NCBI GenBank assembly: GCA_013388755.1
Contig: JACAEQ010000127.1
Coordinates: 1-49,338 of the forward strand
Reading direction: 5' to 3'
Source of the DNA: Chloroflexota bacterium
GTDB lineage: Bacteria; Chloroflexota; Chloroflexia; Chloroflexales; Roseiflexaceae
DNA: 49,338 nucleotides
Shown piece after piece: positions 7,278-15,067 of the stretch (its first letter is position 1; every line of letters starts with the position of its first letter). A program made the position numbers and the translations under genes. The notes below the pieces were generated by a model, which was not told the origin of the DNA, did not search any database, and saw nothing but the letters and a program-made list of their open reading frames with translations.

Positions 7278-9722
7278 CTACCCCGTCTGGCTCAGATACC
7301 CCGCCATACTGACGCCAAGCAGTGTTGCAGTGGCGGCAAACCGCTCGGTCCAGATGCGCGCCCGCTGGTCGCCGGCCTGTGCGCGCGCTGCCAGTACCGG
7401 GTAATGCACGGTGCGGATCTCGAACAGGTCGTTCTGGGCGCGCCACAGGTCAATCTCGAACGGCAGCGCGCGCGCGAGACGCGCCAGGCCCAGCAAGCGA
7501 TCGAGCAGCGGCGCAGACTCGGGATCGGTGTGCAACCGTGCGGCCAGGCGTTCGATCGCGTGGCGTAGTTCGCTCAGCAGTGGCTCACGCGCGACCGACA
7601 CCCCGGCGCGGCGCGCCGAGTCGACCAGTGTGCGGGCGCGGTCGAGATCAGGCGGATCTGCCGTCAGTGCGCGATACACTGCCGCGCTCATGGCATACTC
7701 CGCGGCGGTCGCCACCTCCGGCGGTAAGGGAATCCCCTGGTTGGTCAGAAATGAAATCAGCGGCGTATGGCGATCGTAGAGGCGCTGGTACGCGGCAGCG
7801 GTCTCCTCCAGCGCGGGCGCCAGGATGGCCTGCACAATGGCGCGCTGTTCATCGTAGAAGACCGATTTGAGCGAGTAATCGAGGCGTTCAAAGTGCTGCG
7901 TCAGCGTCTGCACAATCCCGGCCAGATCGGCGCGTTCAAACGCTGGCGAGATCGTATGCAGCAGGTCGGCATAGCTGGCGGCGCCATCCTCGGCGCGCAC
8001 CCCGCCAATCAAGTTCTGATCGCCCAGGTGCAGCACACCATAGCGCAACTCCGCCGACTCCAGCGTAATCGTTGAGGTAATGCGCGCCACGCCAATTGCC
8101 AGTTTCGCCCGCCCGGCCTCCATCATCCGATGCCGGCGCTGTTCGACCGTATAGCAGTAGACGCGCGCAGGATCGGTGTGCGCATCAAAGAGCGAACTCG
8201 CCGCATAGTGCGCCGCGACCTGGCGCAGATCCACAATATGCGGCCGCACCAGTTGTTCATAGACGCCACGGCCATGACCGAACTGCGGCATGTTGCTCGG
8301 CGCCTCGGCCAGCCGGCGCATGAACTCCGGCTCGAGATCGTCGCCATCGAGGGTGCGGGCAAGCTGAATGGCGCGCGCGGCGTACTGTAATATCTGCACC
8401 GTCTCGATGCCAGAAATGTCGGCAAAGAACCAGCCGCAACTGGTATACATCAACATCGCCTGGCGCTGGATTTCGAGCAGGTGAAGCAGCTCAACCTGTT
8501 CCTCGGCGCGCAATTCGCGCGTCTCGTGTTCGGCCAGGAACGTATTGATCGATTCGGGCGAGCGGTCGAGCACGACGCGAATATAGTCGTCGCGCGCGGC
8601 CCATGGATCGAGCAGCAGGTGTTCAGCGGCAACCTCAAAGCGCGCTGCCAGTGTGTCCCGCAGCCAGTCGAGCGCCGCGCGCAACGGTGCGCGCCATGCC
8701 TGGTGCCAGCCGTGGCGTTCGCCGGTGCTGCAACCGCAGTCGCTGCGCCAGCGCTCAATACCATGAAAACAACTCCACGACGTGCGTTCGGCAATCTGAA
8801 CCTCGTGGGCAGGCGGATGGAGTGCGAGAAACGCTTGATAATTCGTCAGGCGCGCCAGTTGTTCACGCTCGATGTAGTGCAATGCATACGCCAGCGCCAT
8901 GTCGCCACGGCGATGGTGATGACCATAGGTTTCGCCATCGGTGGCAATATGCATCAGTTGCGCGCCGCTGCGATGGTTGAACCCGCCGGCCAGGCGATTG
9001 GCAAAGTTACCGCCGTTGTAGAGCAACCCTTCGAAGGCCACAGCGCGCGACACCAGGCCATCATAGAAGAACAGCGCAATCGACCGACCGGAAGGCAGGC
9101 GCTGCACATAGGGCATGGTCGGGTCAATTTTCCCGCCGGTCACATCGTGCCACTCGGCGGTGCCAATCTCGCGCACGGCACGGGCCTGGTAAGGCGACAG
9201 AATGGTAAAGCGAATCCCGTGCTCGACCAGGGTTTCGAGTGTTTCAAGATCGACCGCTGTCTCGGGCAGCCACATACCCTCGGGCACGCGGCCAAAGCGG
9301 CGCTCAAAGTCACGAATACCCCAGAGCACCTGCGTGCGCTTGTCGCGCCGATTGGCCAGCGGCAGAATCATGTGATTATAGGCCTGGGCAATCGCCGAGC
9401 CATGGCCGGAAAAACGCGCCCGGCTCTGGCGATCGGCCTCGATAATAGCGTGGTAGGTTGCCGGCGCACGCTGCTCCAGCCAGGCGAGGAGCGTCGGGCC
9501 AAAGTTGAAGCTGATCCGGCTATAGTTGTTGACAATCTGGACGATACGGCCATCACCATCGTGGATGCGCGAGGCGGTATTCGGCGTATAACACTCGGCA
9601 GCAACGCGCTCGTTCCAGTCGTGGTAGGGATGCGCCGAATGCTGCGGCGCGATCGTCTCGAGCCACGGGCTTTCGCGTGGCGGCTGGTAGAAATGCCCAT
9701 GGATGCAGATATATCGTTGCAC
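7278..9722 (-). CDS. GH57-family glycoside hydrolase with DUF3536 domain
   Basis: An 814-aa protein related to glycoside hydrolase family 57 (alpha-glucan amylases and branching-type enzymes). The N-terminal GH57 barrel shows YICIHGHFYQPPRE, NYSRISFNFGPTL, GMWLPETAVDLETL (the LPE motif carries the candidate nucleophile Glu) and ATDGETYGHHH. The C-terminal half matches the DUF3536 pattern (CSWFADISGIE-like region, here CGWFFADISGIETVQ). The start is the GTG at 9722, one base after the lutB stop, with AGGA upstream; this implies translational coupling, and longer upstream extensions would overlap lutB. The substrate is unknown, possibly an intracellular alpha-glucan. Its position in a lactate-oxidation operon is unusual. 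Confidence 0.85.
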   Translation of the reverse strand: MQRYICIHGHFYQPPRESPWLETIAPQHSAHPYHDWNERVAAECYTPNTASRIHDGDGRIVQIVNNYSRISFNFGPTLLAWLEQRAPATYHAIIEADRQSRARFSGHGSAIAQAYNHMILPLANRRDKRTQVLWGIRDFERRFGRVPEGMWLPETAVDLETLETLVEHGIRFTILSPYQARAVREIGTAEWHDVTGGKIDPTMPYVQRLPSGRSIALFFYDGLVSRAVAFEGLLYNGGNFANRLAGGFNHRSGAQLMHIATDGETYGHHHRRGDMALAYALHYIEREQLARLTNYQAFLALHPPAHEVQIAERTSWSCFHGIERWRSDCGCSTGERHGWHQAWRAPLRAALDWLRDTLAARFEVAAEHLLLDPWAARDDYIRVVLDRSPESINTFLAEHETRELRAEEQVELLHLLEIQRQAMLMYTSCGWFFADISGIETVQILQYAARAIQLARTLDGDDLEPEFMRRLAEAPSNMPQFGHGRGVYEQLVRPHIVDLRQVAAHYAASSLFDAHTDPARVYCYTVEQRRHRMMEAGRAKLAIGVARITSTITLESAELRYGVLHLGDQNLIGGVRAEDGAASYADLLHTISPAFERADLAGIVQTLTQHFERLDYSLKSVFYDEQRAIVQAILAPALEETAAAYQRLYDRHTPLISFLTNQGIPLPPEVATAAEYAMSAAVYRALTADPPDLDRARTLVDSARRAGVSVAREPLLSELRHAIERLAARLHTDPESAPLLDRLLGLARLARALPFEIDLWRAQNDLFEIRTVHYPVLAARAQAGDQRARIWTERFAATATLLGVSMAGYLSQTG

Positions 9723-9723
9723 G

Positions 9724-11139
9724 CTAGCTTCCTGCCCTCTTCCGCTCTTCCCAGAGTTCGGTGAAGGTTTTCGGCGCGAATGCCGGAAAATCGCGCTGCT
9801 TCGTCCACTGATCGAGTGGCGGCGGCAACCAGCCGACGCGCCCATCGCGCCCGAGCATGCGCGTCCCGAGGGATGCCAGCTTTCCGCCCATGCCGTACAG
9901 CGCCGGATTGGTCATTGCCTGGCGCCAGCCGAACATTGCCAGCGGTTCGTACGGTTCGTACTTGCCGTTCTTCACCGCATCGGCGCGCAGGCGCAACAGA
10001 AGGTCGGGAATGGCGATTTTCACCGGGCAGGCCCATTCACATGCACCGCACAGGCTGGAGGCATGCGGCAATTTGTGAACGTCCGGCAGTTCCGGTTGCA
10101 GCAACGGGGTCAGGATGGCACCGATCGGCCCGGAGTAGACGCCACCGTATGCGTGGCCACCGATCGACTGATAGACCGGGCAGGCATTGAGGCATGCGCC
10201 GCACCGAATACACATGAGTGCCTCGGCATACCCGCCGCCGATGATATCTGAGCGGCGATTATCGAGTAACACCAGGTGGAACTCATCGGGCCCGTCAGGT
10301 TCATGCGGGCGGCGCGGCCCGCTGATGACCGAGGTATACACCGAGAGACGCTGACCGGTAGCCGAGCGAGCGAGTACCTGCAACAACACTCCCAGGTCAT
10401 CAAGGTTCTCACAGATCCGCTCGATACCCATGATTGCGACGTGTATCCGTGGCGCCGTTGTGGTCAGGCGCGCATTCCCCTCATTCTCGACAATCACAAT
10501 CGCGCCTTCGTTCGCCACACCAAAGTTCACCCCGCTGATGCCCATATCGGCCTGAAGGAAGCGCTGGCGCAGCGCCGTACGTGCCGTACGCGTCATGGTT
10601 GGAATGTCGTCGGTCGGCGTCATGCCCAGATGCTCGACGAACAGGTCGCGCACCTGTTCACGGGTCTTGTGGATCGCCGGCGCAATAATGTGTGACGGTG
10701 TCTCTCCGGCAAGTTGAATGATATACTCACCAAGATCGGTTTCGATCACATCGAGGCCGGCATGCTCGAGGGCTTCGTTCAGATGGATCTCTTCCGAAGC
10801 CATGGACTTCGATTTGACAATCGTGTGCACGCCGCGTTGCTGCGTCAGGTCAATGATATACTGCCGCGCCGCCGCGCCATCTTCGGCCCAGCAGACATGG
10901 CCGCCGCGCCGTTCGATCATATCGGCGAGGCGGGCCAGCAGTTCATCGAGCCGGGCCAGCGCCCCGGCACGGATCGCACGCGCCCGATCCCGCAGAGCCT
11001 CGAAGTCGTTCACGGCCGCAACGGCGCTGGCGCGATTGCCGATGAAGCGCGTTGTCGCGCGCCCGAGCGCCGTCTGCAACGAATCATCGTGCAGCGCGCT
11101 CTCGACGCGGTCGAAGAATGCGATGGTGTGTGTCGTCAT
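9724..11139 (-). CDS. lutB: LutB/LldF-type L-lactate oxidation iron-sulfur protein
   Basis: A 471-aa subunit of the LutABC-type L-lactate dehydrogenase, a cytoplasmic Fe-S system that oxidises lactate to pyruvate. A LUD domain fills about residues 60-290 (IVKSKSMASEEI, NFGVANEGAIVIVENEGN). Two cysteine clusters bind 4Fe-4S centres: CIRCGACLNACP near 309-320 and CGACEWACP near 361-370. The C-terminal RDFPAFAPKTFTELWEERK resembles the family tail. The start ATG at 11139 gives a normal length. It follows lutA by 64 nt of TTCAACG-type repeat sequence and is coupled to the GH57 gene downstream. No lutC homologue occurs in the window. Confidence 0.93.
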   Translation of the reverse strand: MTTHTIAFFDRVESALHDDSLQTALGRATTRFIGNRASAVAAVNDFEALRDRARAIRAGALARLDELLARLADMIERRGGHVCWAEDGAAARQYIIDLTQQRGVHTIVKSKSMASEEIHLNEALEHAGLDVIETDLGEYIIQLAGETPSHIIAPAIHKTREQVRDLFVEHLGMTPTDDIPTMTRTARTALRQRFLQADMGISGVNFGVANEGAIVIVENEGNARLTTTAPRIHVAIMGIERICENLDDLGVLLQVLARSATGQRLSVYTSVISGPRRPHEPDGPDEFHLVLLDNRRSDIIGGGYAEALMCIRCGACLNACPVYQSIGGHAYGGVYSGPIGAILTPLLQPELPDVHKLPHASSLCGACEWACPVKIAIPDLLLRLRADAVKNGKYEPYEPLAMFGWRQAMTNPALYGMGGKLASLGTRMLGRDGRVGWLPPPLDQWTKQRDFPAFAPKTFTELWEERKRAGS

Positions 11140-11155
11140 AAGGTATTCTCGGTCT

Positions 11156-11220
11156 GGTTCAAGGTGCACACGTTCAACGTACCCCATTCAAGCGTGCCAA
11201 CGTTCAACGTTCAACACGAT
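11156..11220. repeat. TTCAACG-type degenerate repeat between lutA and lutB
   Basis: Several irregularly spaced units of GTTCAACG or CATTCAAGC fill the lutA-lutB gap. The stop codon of lutA (TGA within GTTGAACGTTGA on the minus strand) lies inside the repeat. The same kind of sequence follows the stop of the gene at 16196. Confidence 0.65.
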
Positions 11221-11947
11221 TCGCCAGCACTTCGGCGATATGGCACGCGCGCACCCGTGATTTTGCACGGCTGAGGCCACCAGCAATCTGGGTCATACAG
11301 CTTGTGTCGCCGGTCACCAGCACATCACAACCGCACTGGTCAATATGCGCCAGCTTCCGGTGCAGCATGGCTTCGGAGATCTGATGTTGCTTGACCGCGA
11401 ACAGGCCGCCGAACCCGCAGCACTCATCGCTGCCGGGCAATGGCACGATGGTGGCGCCGGCGACGTGTTCGAGCAGCACGCGTGCCTGCCGGCCCAGCCC
11501 CATGTAGCGCATGCCGTGGCAGGCATCGTGGAAGGCAATCGTCCCGGAGAAACGCGCCCCGACATCGCTGACGCCCAGCACATCTACGAGATACTCGGTC
11601 AGTTCGTAGGTGCGAGCCGCCAGTTCCTTCGCCGCCGCCGCGTGACGCGTGCCGTGGAACAGTTCGTGGTACAAATGGCGAATCATCGCGCCACAGGAAC
11701 CTGACGGCAGCACAACGTCGCCCTGATGACGCAGCACCTCGATCGTGCGCCCGGCGACGGCATACGCATCGTCGCGAAAACCGGCATTGAACGCCATCTG
11801 GCCGCAGCACGTCAGGCCACGCGGAACCGTTACCTCGACACCCTGGCGTTCAAGGAGTTCAGCAGTTGCCAGCCCGACGGCGGGGTAAATCTGATCAACG
11901 ATGCAACTGACAAACAGCGCGACGCGCCGGCGCGGTTGCGCGGTCAT
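11204..11947 (-). CDS. lutA: LutA-type L-lactate oxidation protein (CCG domains)
   Basis: A 247-aa protein with two cysteine-rich CCG domains, the glycolate-oxidase-subunit/heterodisulfide-reductase fold that holds a non-cubane Fe-S centre. Visible motifs are VSCIVDQIYPAVG and LTCCGQMAFNAG in the first domain, and FHDACHGMRYMGLG and DECCGFGGLFAVK in the second. It is the first gene of lutA-lutB-GH57 and is expected to act with LutB in lactate oxidation coupled to a quinone or other carrier. The start is the ATG at 11947 (a GTG at 11950 is equally placed) behind an AAGGG ribosome site. The last codons run into a repeat. Confidence 0.92.
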   Translation of the reverse strand: MTAQPRRRVALFVSCIVDQIYPAVGLATAELLERQGVEVTVPRGLTCCGQMAFNAGFRDDAYAVAGRTIEVLRHQGDVVLPSGSCGAMIRHLYHELFHGTRHAAAAKELAARTYELTEYLVDVLGVSDVGARFSGTIAFHDACHGMRYMGLGRQARVLLEHVAGATIVPLPGSDECCGFGGLFAVKQHQISEAMLHRKLAHIDQCGCDVLVTGDTSCMTQIAGGLSRAKSRVRACHIAEVLANRVER

Positions 11948-11987
11948 CACATGGCCCTTCTGTTTCAGACGCAAGCTTCTGCTGCGC

Positions 11988-11996
11988 ATTATAACA
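11988..11996 (-). promoter_or_regulatory. Extended -10 promoter of the lutAB-GH57 operon
   Basis: Minus strand TGTTATAAT: a perfect TATAAT (11988-11993) with the TGn extension. No good -35 hexamer lies 16-18 bp upstream, typical of extended -10 promoters. Expected leader is about 35 nt. Confidence 0.7.
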
Positions 11997-12167
11997 AATC
12001 CAGCGTGGCGCCGGTTCTAATGAATCTCTTATGTACGGCCATGCATCCTTTCCGGCACGGCATGCGTCTATCATGGTGAGCATAGATAACGCGGCGGAAC
12101 CGCAGGGTCATTTTAGCAGGCATCCAGCAGCACGCTCAATGCAACCGCCGCCATATCCCCTCTTTCA

Positions 12168-12193
12168 CGGTCGCCGGTGTGCGACCGTTTTTT
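12168..12193 (+). terminator. Orphan plus-strand intrinsic terminator
   Basis: CGGTCGC (12168-12174), loop CGGTGT, GCGACCG (12181-12187), then TTTTTT (12188-12193). The sequence and T-tract are oriented for plus-strand transcription, yet every annotated gene from 4840 to 18376 is on the minus strand. The interval 11997-12322 holds no other feature I can support; an unannotated short plus-strand RNA is possible. Confidence 0.65.
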
Positions 12194-12322
12194 GATCTCT
12201 GGTGTGGAGCGCACGAAAGCAACGGACGCGTGTGATCCCGCATGTCCCGGACGGTGTGGATGGCTTCCCGATGGGCCGGCGGCGCATCGCACACATGATT
12301 GGCGCGGTGCGATAGAACAGCC

Positions 12323-12367
12323 GGGGCGGTGGGTTGCGGCAGCGCCGCCGCCATAACCCACCGCCCC
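12323..12367 (-). terminator. 13-bp hairpin downstream of the Fe-S oxidoreductase gene
   Basis: A perfect 13-bp inverted repeat, GGGGCGGTGGGTT (12323-12335) and AACCCACCGCCCC (12355-12367), with a 19-nt GC-rich loop, begins 33 nt after the stop at 12401. There is no clear T-tract, so it may be a weak or Rho-assisted terminator or an mRNA-stabilising hairpin. Confidence 0.55.
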
Positions 12368-12400
12368 CTGGTCACCCTTCCCGGTTCCCGCGGCCTTGTG

Positions 12401-14584
12401 CTACCCGAGCGATTCGAGCAACAACTCGGCCATGTCCTTCCGCGCCAGTTGTTCATCAAGGCCGGCATTCTTCGCCGCATCCTCGAACATGACCATGCAG
12501 AACGGGCAACTCAGCGCCAGCGTTTCCGGCTTCTCACGCATGAGTTGTTCGAGGCGGATGGCATTCACGCCCTTCGTTCCCCATCCCTCCATCCAGACAT
12601 TACCGCCGCCGCCACCGCAGCACATGGCGCGCTCGCGGTTCCACTCCGGCGCTTCGACCAGTTGCAGGCCCGGGATCGCGCCCAGGACGGCGCGTGGCGG
12701 ATCATAGACGTCGTTGTAGCGGCCAATGTAGCAGGGGTCGTGGTAGACCACTTTCTGGTTCACCGGTTGCTGTGGTTTCAATCTGCCCTCGCGCACCAGT
12801 TGCGCCAGCATTTCGGTGTGATGCACCACCTCGTAATCAATCCCGGCGCGCCCGCCGAACTGCGGGTATTCGTTCTTGATGGTATTAAAGCAGTGAGCGC
12901 AGGTTGTGACGATCTTCTTGAACTTATACTGGTGCATTGTCTCAATATTAGCCTGCGCCTGCGCCTGGAACAGGAGTTCCTCACCCATGCGGCGGGCCGG
13001 GTCGCCGGTGCAACTTTCCTCCTCGCCCAGGATGGCGAAATCAACCCCTGCACGGGTCAGCAGTTGTACCATGGCGCGGGCGACGCGCTTCGAGCGCTCG
13101 TCGTAGGCTGGCGCGCAGCCAACCCAGTAGAGCACCTCGGCAGTCTCTTTTTCGGCCATGGTTGGCACATCGAGGTTTTCGACCCAGGCAGTGCGGTCGC
13201 GCGCAGGCAGGCGCCAGGGGTTGCCGGCGCGCTCGATGCCTTCGAGCACGCGTTTGACATTCGATGGCACCTCGCTCTGGATCATTGTCAGGTTGCGCCG
13301 CACGTCGACGATCAGATCGACATGCTCGATCATTGCGGGGCATTCTTCCATGCAGGCGCGGCAGGTTGTGCATGCCCAGATCTCGTTCTCACCGTAGAGC
13401 TCATGCTCAATGAGCGGCAGCGTTTCGCGGTTACCCTCTATCCGGGCGTATACTGGCGCGCGCTCGGCAAGTGGTTTTGGCGGCTCACCATACTGGTCGG
13501 TCGTCAGGGCCGGATGTGATCGCCCCAGGCTGCCATCATGCAGCAACACCGGTTCGCCACGCTGCAGGTTCGCCATCTTGGTGATCAGGAACTTCGGCGA
13601 GAGCTGCGATCCTGAGGCGTAGGCCGGGCATTTCGACTGACAGCGACCGCATTGCATGCAGGCGTCGAAATCGAGGCGCTGCTTCCAGGTGAAATCAGCC
13701 AGCGTCGCCACCCCCAGCCGTGGCTCATCCTTCTCAATCTCGGCCTCCAGGTCGGGAATGGGGGTAAGCGCGCCTTTCGGCGCCAGGTCGCGGAAGAATG
13801 TGTTGAGTGGCGTGTAGAAGATATGCTGCAGCTTGGAGAATGGGATTGATGCGATAAAGGCGAAGGTGACCAGGGTATGGCTGAACCAGAAGAACATGTG
13901 CAGACCAAGCCCTACCGGGCTACCGTCGCCAAGACCAATACCACGGAACAGTGTCGCCAGGCCATACCCGACGAAAGCGCGTGGTGCCCAGTCTTGCACA
14001 AACACCGGCACGCCGGCGATGGTCTGGTTCGCCAGGCGCAGGCCCTCGATAAAGTAGCCACTGATACCGATATACCCGAGCACTGCCAGGCTCCACAGAT
14101 CGGTGCGCCGGTTGTGCAGCCGGTCCGGATGCCTGGCATAGCGCCGGTAGGCCGCCCACAGGATGCCGGCGACAAACACCAGGCCCATGAAATCCATGAT
14201 CAGCTCATAATTCTTGTAGAACTCGCCAACCAGGATTTTGCCGGCATCGTGACCCATCAGCGGGACGGTGAAATCTTCCTCGACGGCAATGATATCGGTA
14301 CCGATGAACAGCGCCAGGAAGCCGAAGAATACCAGCGCGTGCATCGTGCCTGGCCGACGGTCCTTGAGGGTCTTCTTCTGGCCGAACACCTGCACCAGCG
14401 ATTCGACGATTCGCCCTCCCAGGTTTGCGATCCGGGCATCAGGGCGCCCCTTGCGCCAGCGGTTGACGTCGCGCAGAATGCCCCAGGTCATCACGGCCAG
14501 TACGATCAGTGCTGAACCATACACCGTGAGTGATCCCAGTGTCTCGCCAATGTTCCAGTAGATCTCGCGAAAGGCTTCAGTCAT
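12401..14584 (-). CDS. Membrane-anchored Fe-S oxidoreductase (ETF:menaquinone oxidoreductase/HdrD-like)
   Basis: A 727-aa fusion. Residues 1 to about 275 are a multi-pass, nitrate-reductase-gamma-like membrane domain (for example LIVLAVMTWGIL, GTMHALVFFGFLALFIGTD, HMFFWFSHTLVTFAFIAS). Two 4Fe-4S clusters follow: CMQCGRCQSKCP near 308-319 and CTTCRACMEECP near 403-414. Then come two CCG-type domains: a first with ESCTGDPARRMGEE, and a second with YHDPCYIGRYN and CCGGGGGNVWME. This architecture is that of the EMO-type ETF:menaquinone oxidoreductase, which passes electrons from acyl-CoA dehydrogenases via EtfAB to quinone, and is related to HdrD. The ATG at 14584 has GGGGAG seven bases upstream. 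It is monocistronic with a strong promoter. EtfAB genes are not in the window, so the partner is inferred. Confidence 0.85.
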   Translation of the reverse strand: MTEAFREIYWNIGETLGSLTVYGSALIVLAVMTWGILRDVNRWRKGRPDARIANLGGRIVESLVQVFGQKKTLKDRRPGTMHALVFFGFLALFIGTDIIAVEEDFTVPLMGHDAGKILVGEFYKNYELIMDFMGLVFVAGILWAAYRRYARHPDRLHNRRTDLWSLAVLGYIGISGYFIEGLRLANQTIAGVPVFVQDWAPRAFVGYGLATLFRGIGLGDGSPVGLGLHMFFWFSHTLVTFAFIASIPFSKLQHIFYTPLNTFFRDLAPKGALTPIPDLEAEIEKDEPRLGVATLADFTWKQRLDFDACMQCGRCQSKCPAYASGSQLSPKFLITKMANLQRGEPVLLHDGSLGRSHPALTTDQYGEPPKPLAERAPVYARIEGNRETLPLIEHELYGENEIWACTTCRACMEECPAMIEHVDLIVDVRRNLTMIQSEVPSNVKRVLEGIERAGNPWRLPARDRTAWVENLDVPTMAEKETAEVLYWVGCAPAYDERSKRVARAMVQLLTRAGVDFAILGEEESCTGDPARRMGEELLFQAQAQANIETMHQYKFKKIVTTCAHCFNTIKNEYPQFGGRAGIDYEVVHHTEMLAQLVREGRLKPQQPVNQKVVYHDPCYIGRYNDVYDPPRAVLGAIPGLQLVEAPEWNRERAMCCGGGGGNVWMEGWGTKGVNAIRLEQLMREKPETLALSCPFCMVMFEDAAKNAGLDEQLARKDMAELLLESLG

Positions 14585-14721
14585 AGAGGTGCTCCCCAGG
14601 GCCATACGGCCAGACCAGGCGGGCGACAGAGGTTGGGTGCAGGTGAAGCGCTGTACAGGATGATTCAGCCAGGTGAGGGGCAGTGCTTCAGATCTGCCTG
14701 GTGCATTGTCAGCGTAAGCGC

Positions 14722-14750
14722 AGCATACCACCGTGCTTCCAATGCGTCAA
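14722..14750 (-). promoter_or_regulatory. Strong sigma-A promoter of the Fe-S oxidoreductase gene
   Basis: Minus strand: TTGACG (14745-14750), 17-bp spacer, TATGCT (14722-14727) preceded by TGG (extended -10). The leader is about 130 nt. The rest of 14585-14871 holds no ORF. Confidence 0.72.
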
Positions 14751-14871
14751 AATGCACAAAACGCGCGCAGGGCGTGTGCAAACGCTTTACAATGCGCCAT
14801 CGCCCTGCGCTGCTCGCGCCAATCCTAGCACGCGACTATGCCGTATAGAGAGAAGAGGAATCAGCAGGAAG

Positions 14872-15039
14872 TTAAGAGGTCGTAACCGGATGGGATGCGG
14901 CGACAGATGCCGGCTCGACGATCACGATATGACCAGTGATTGCGTTCCGAACCCGATACGTCGGTACCCCACCTGCCAGATTGACATTGATCTGCCCGAC
15001 GCGCCCATGCTGTGATCGATCCATTGGTTCCCCGCCCAT
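14872..15039 (-). CDS. Small hypothetical protein
   Basis: A short protein of 55 aa from the ATG at 15039, or 50 aa from the ATG at 15024. The composition looks protein-like: GRVGQINVNLAGG, then PTYRVRNAITGHIVIVEPAS, ending HPVTTS. I do not recognise the family. An exact 15-bp tandem duplication (15021-15035 and 15036-15050) repeats a GGGGAACCAATG ribosome-site-plus-start block, so two in-frame starts each have a GGGG five bases upstream. It lies 28 nt downstream of the zinc dehydrogenase stop on the same strand and is probably co-transcribed with it. It may be a lineage-specific protein; a spurious ORF cannot be excluded. Confidence 0.5.
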   Translation of the reverse strand: MGGEPMDRSQHGRVGQINVNLAGGVPTYRVRNAITGHIVIVEPASVAASHPVTTS

Positions 15040-15050
15040 TGGTTCCCCGC
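15021..15050. repeat. 15-bp tandem duplication of a ribosome site and start codon
   Basis: CCATTGGTTCCCCGC occurs twice head to tail. On the minus strand each unit reads GCGGGGAACCAATGG, that is, a Shine-Dalgarno sequence plus ATG. The 15-bp length keeps both starts in frame. Confidence 0.85.
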
Positions 15051-15067
15051 GCTCAATGCTTTCGCGT

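Noticed and set aside
8481-9764. 427-codon plus-strand open frame opposite the GH57 gene
   Set aside because: Antisense shadow of the GH57 gene without domain motifs or ribosome site.
12299-13519. 406-codon plus-strand open frame opposite the Fe-S oxidoreductase
   Set aside because: Antisense shadow; composition follows the complementary coding frame.
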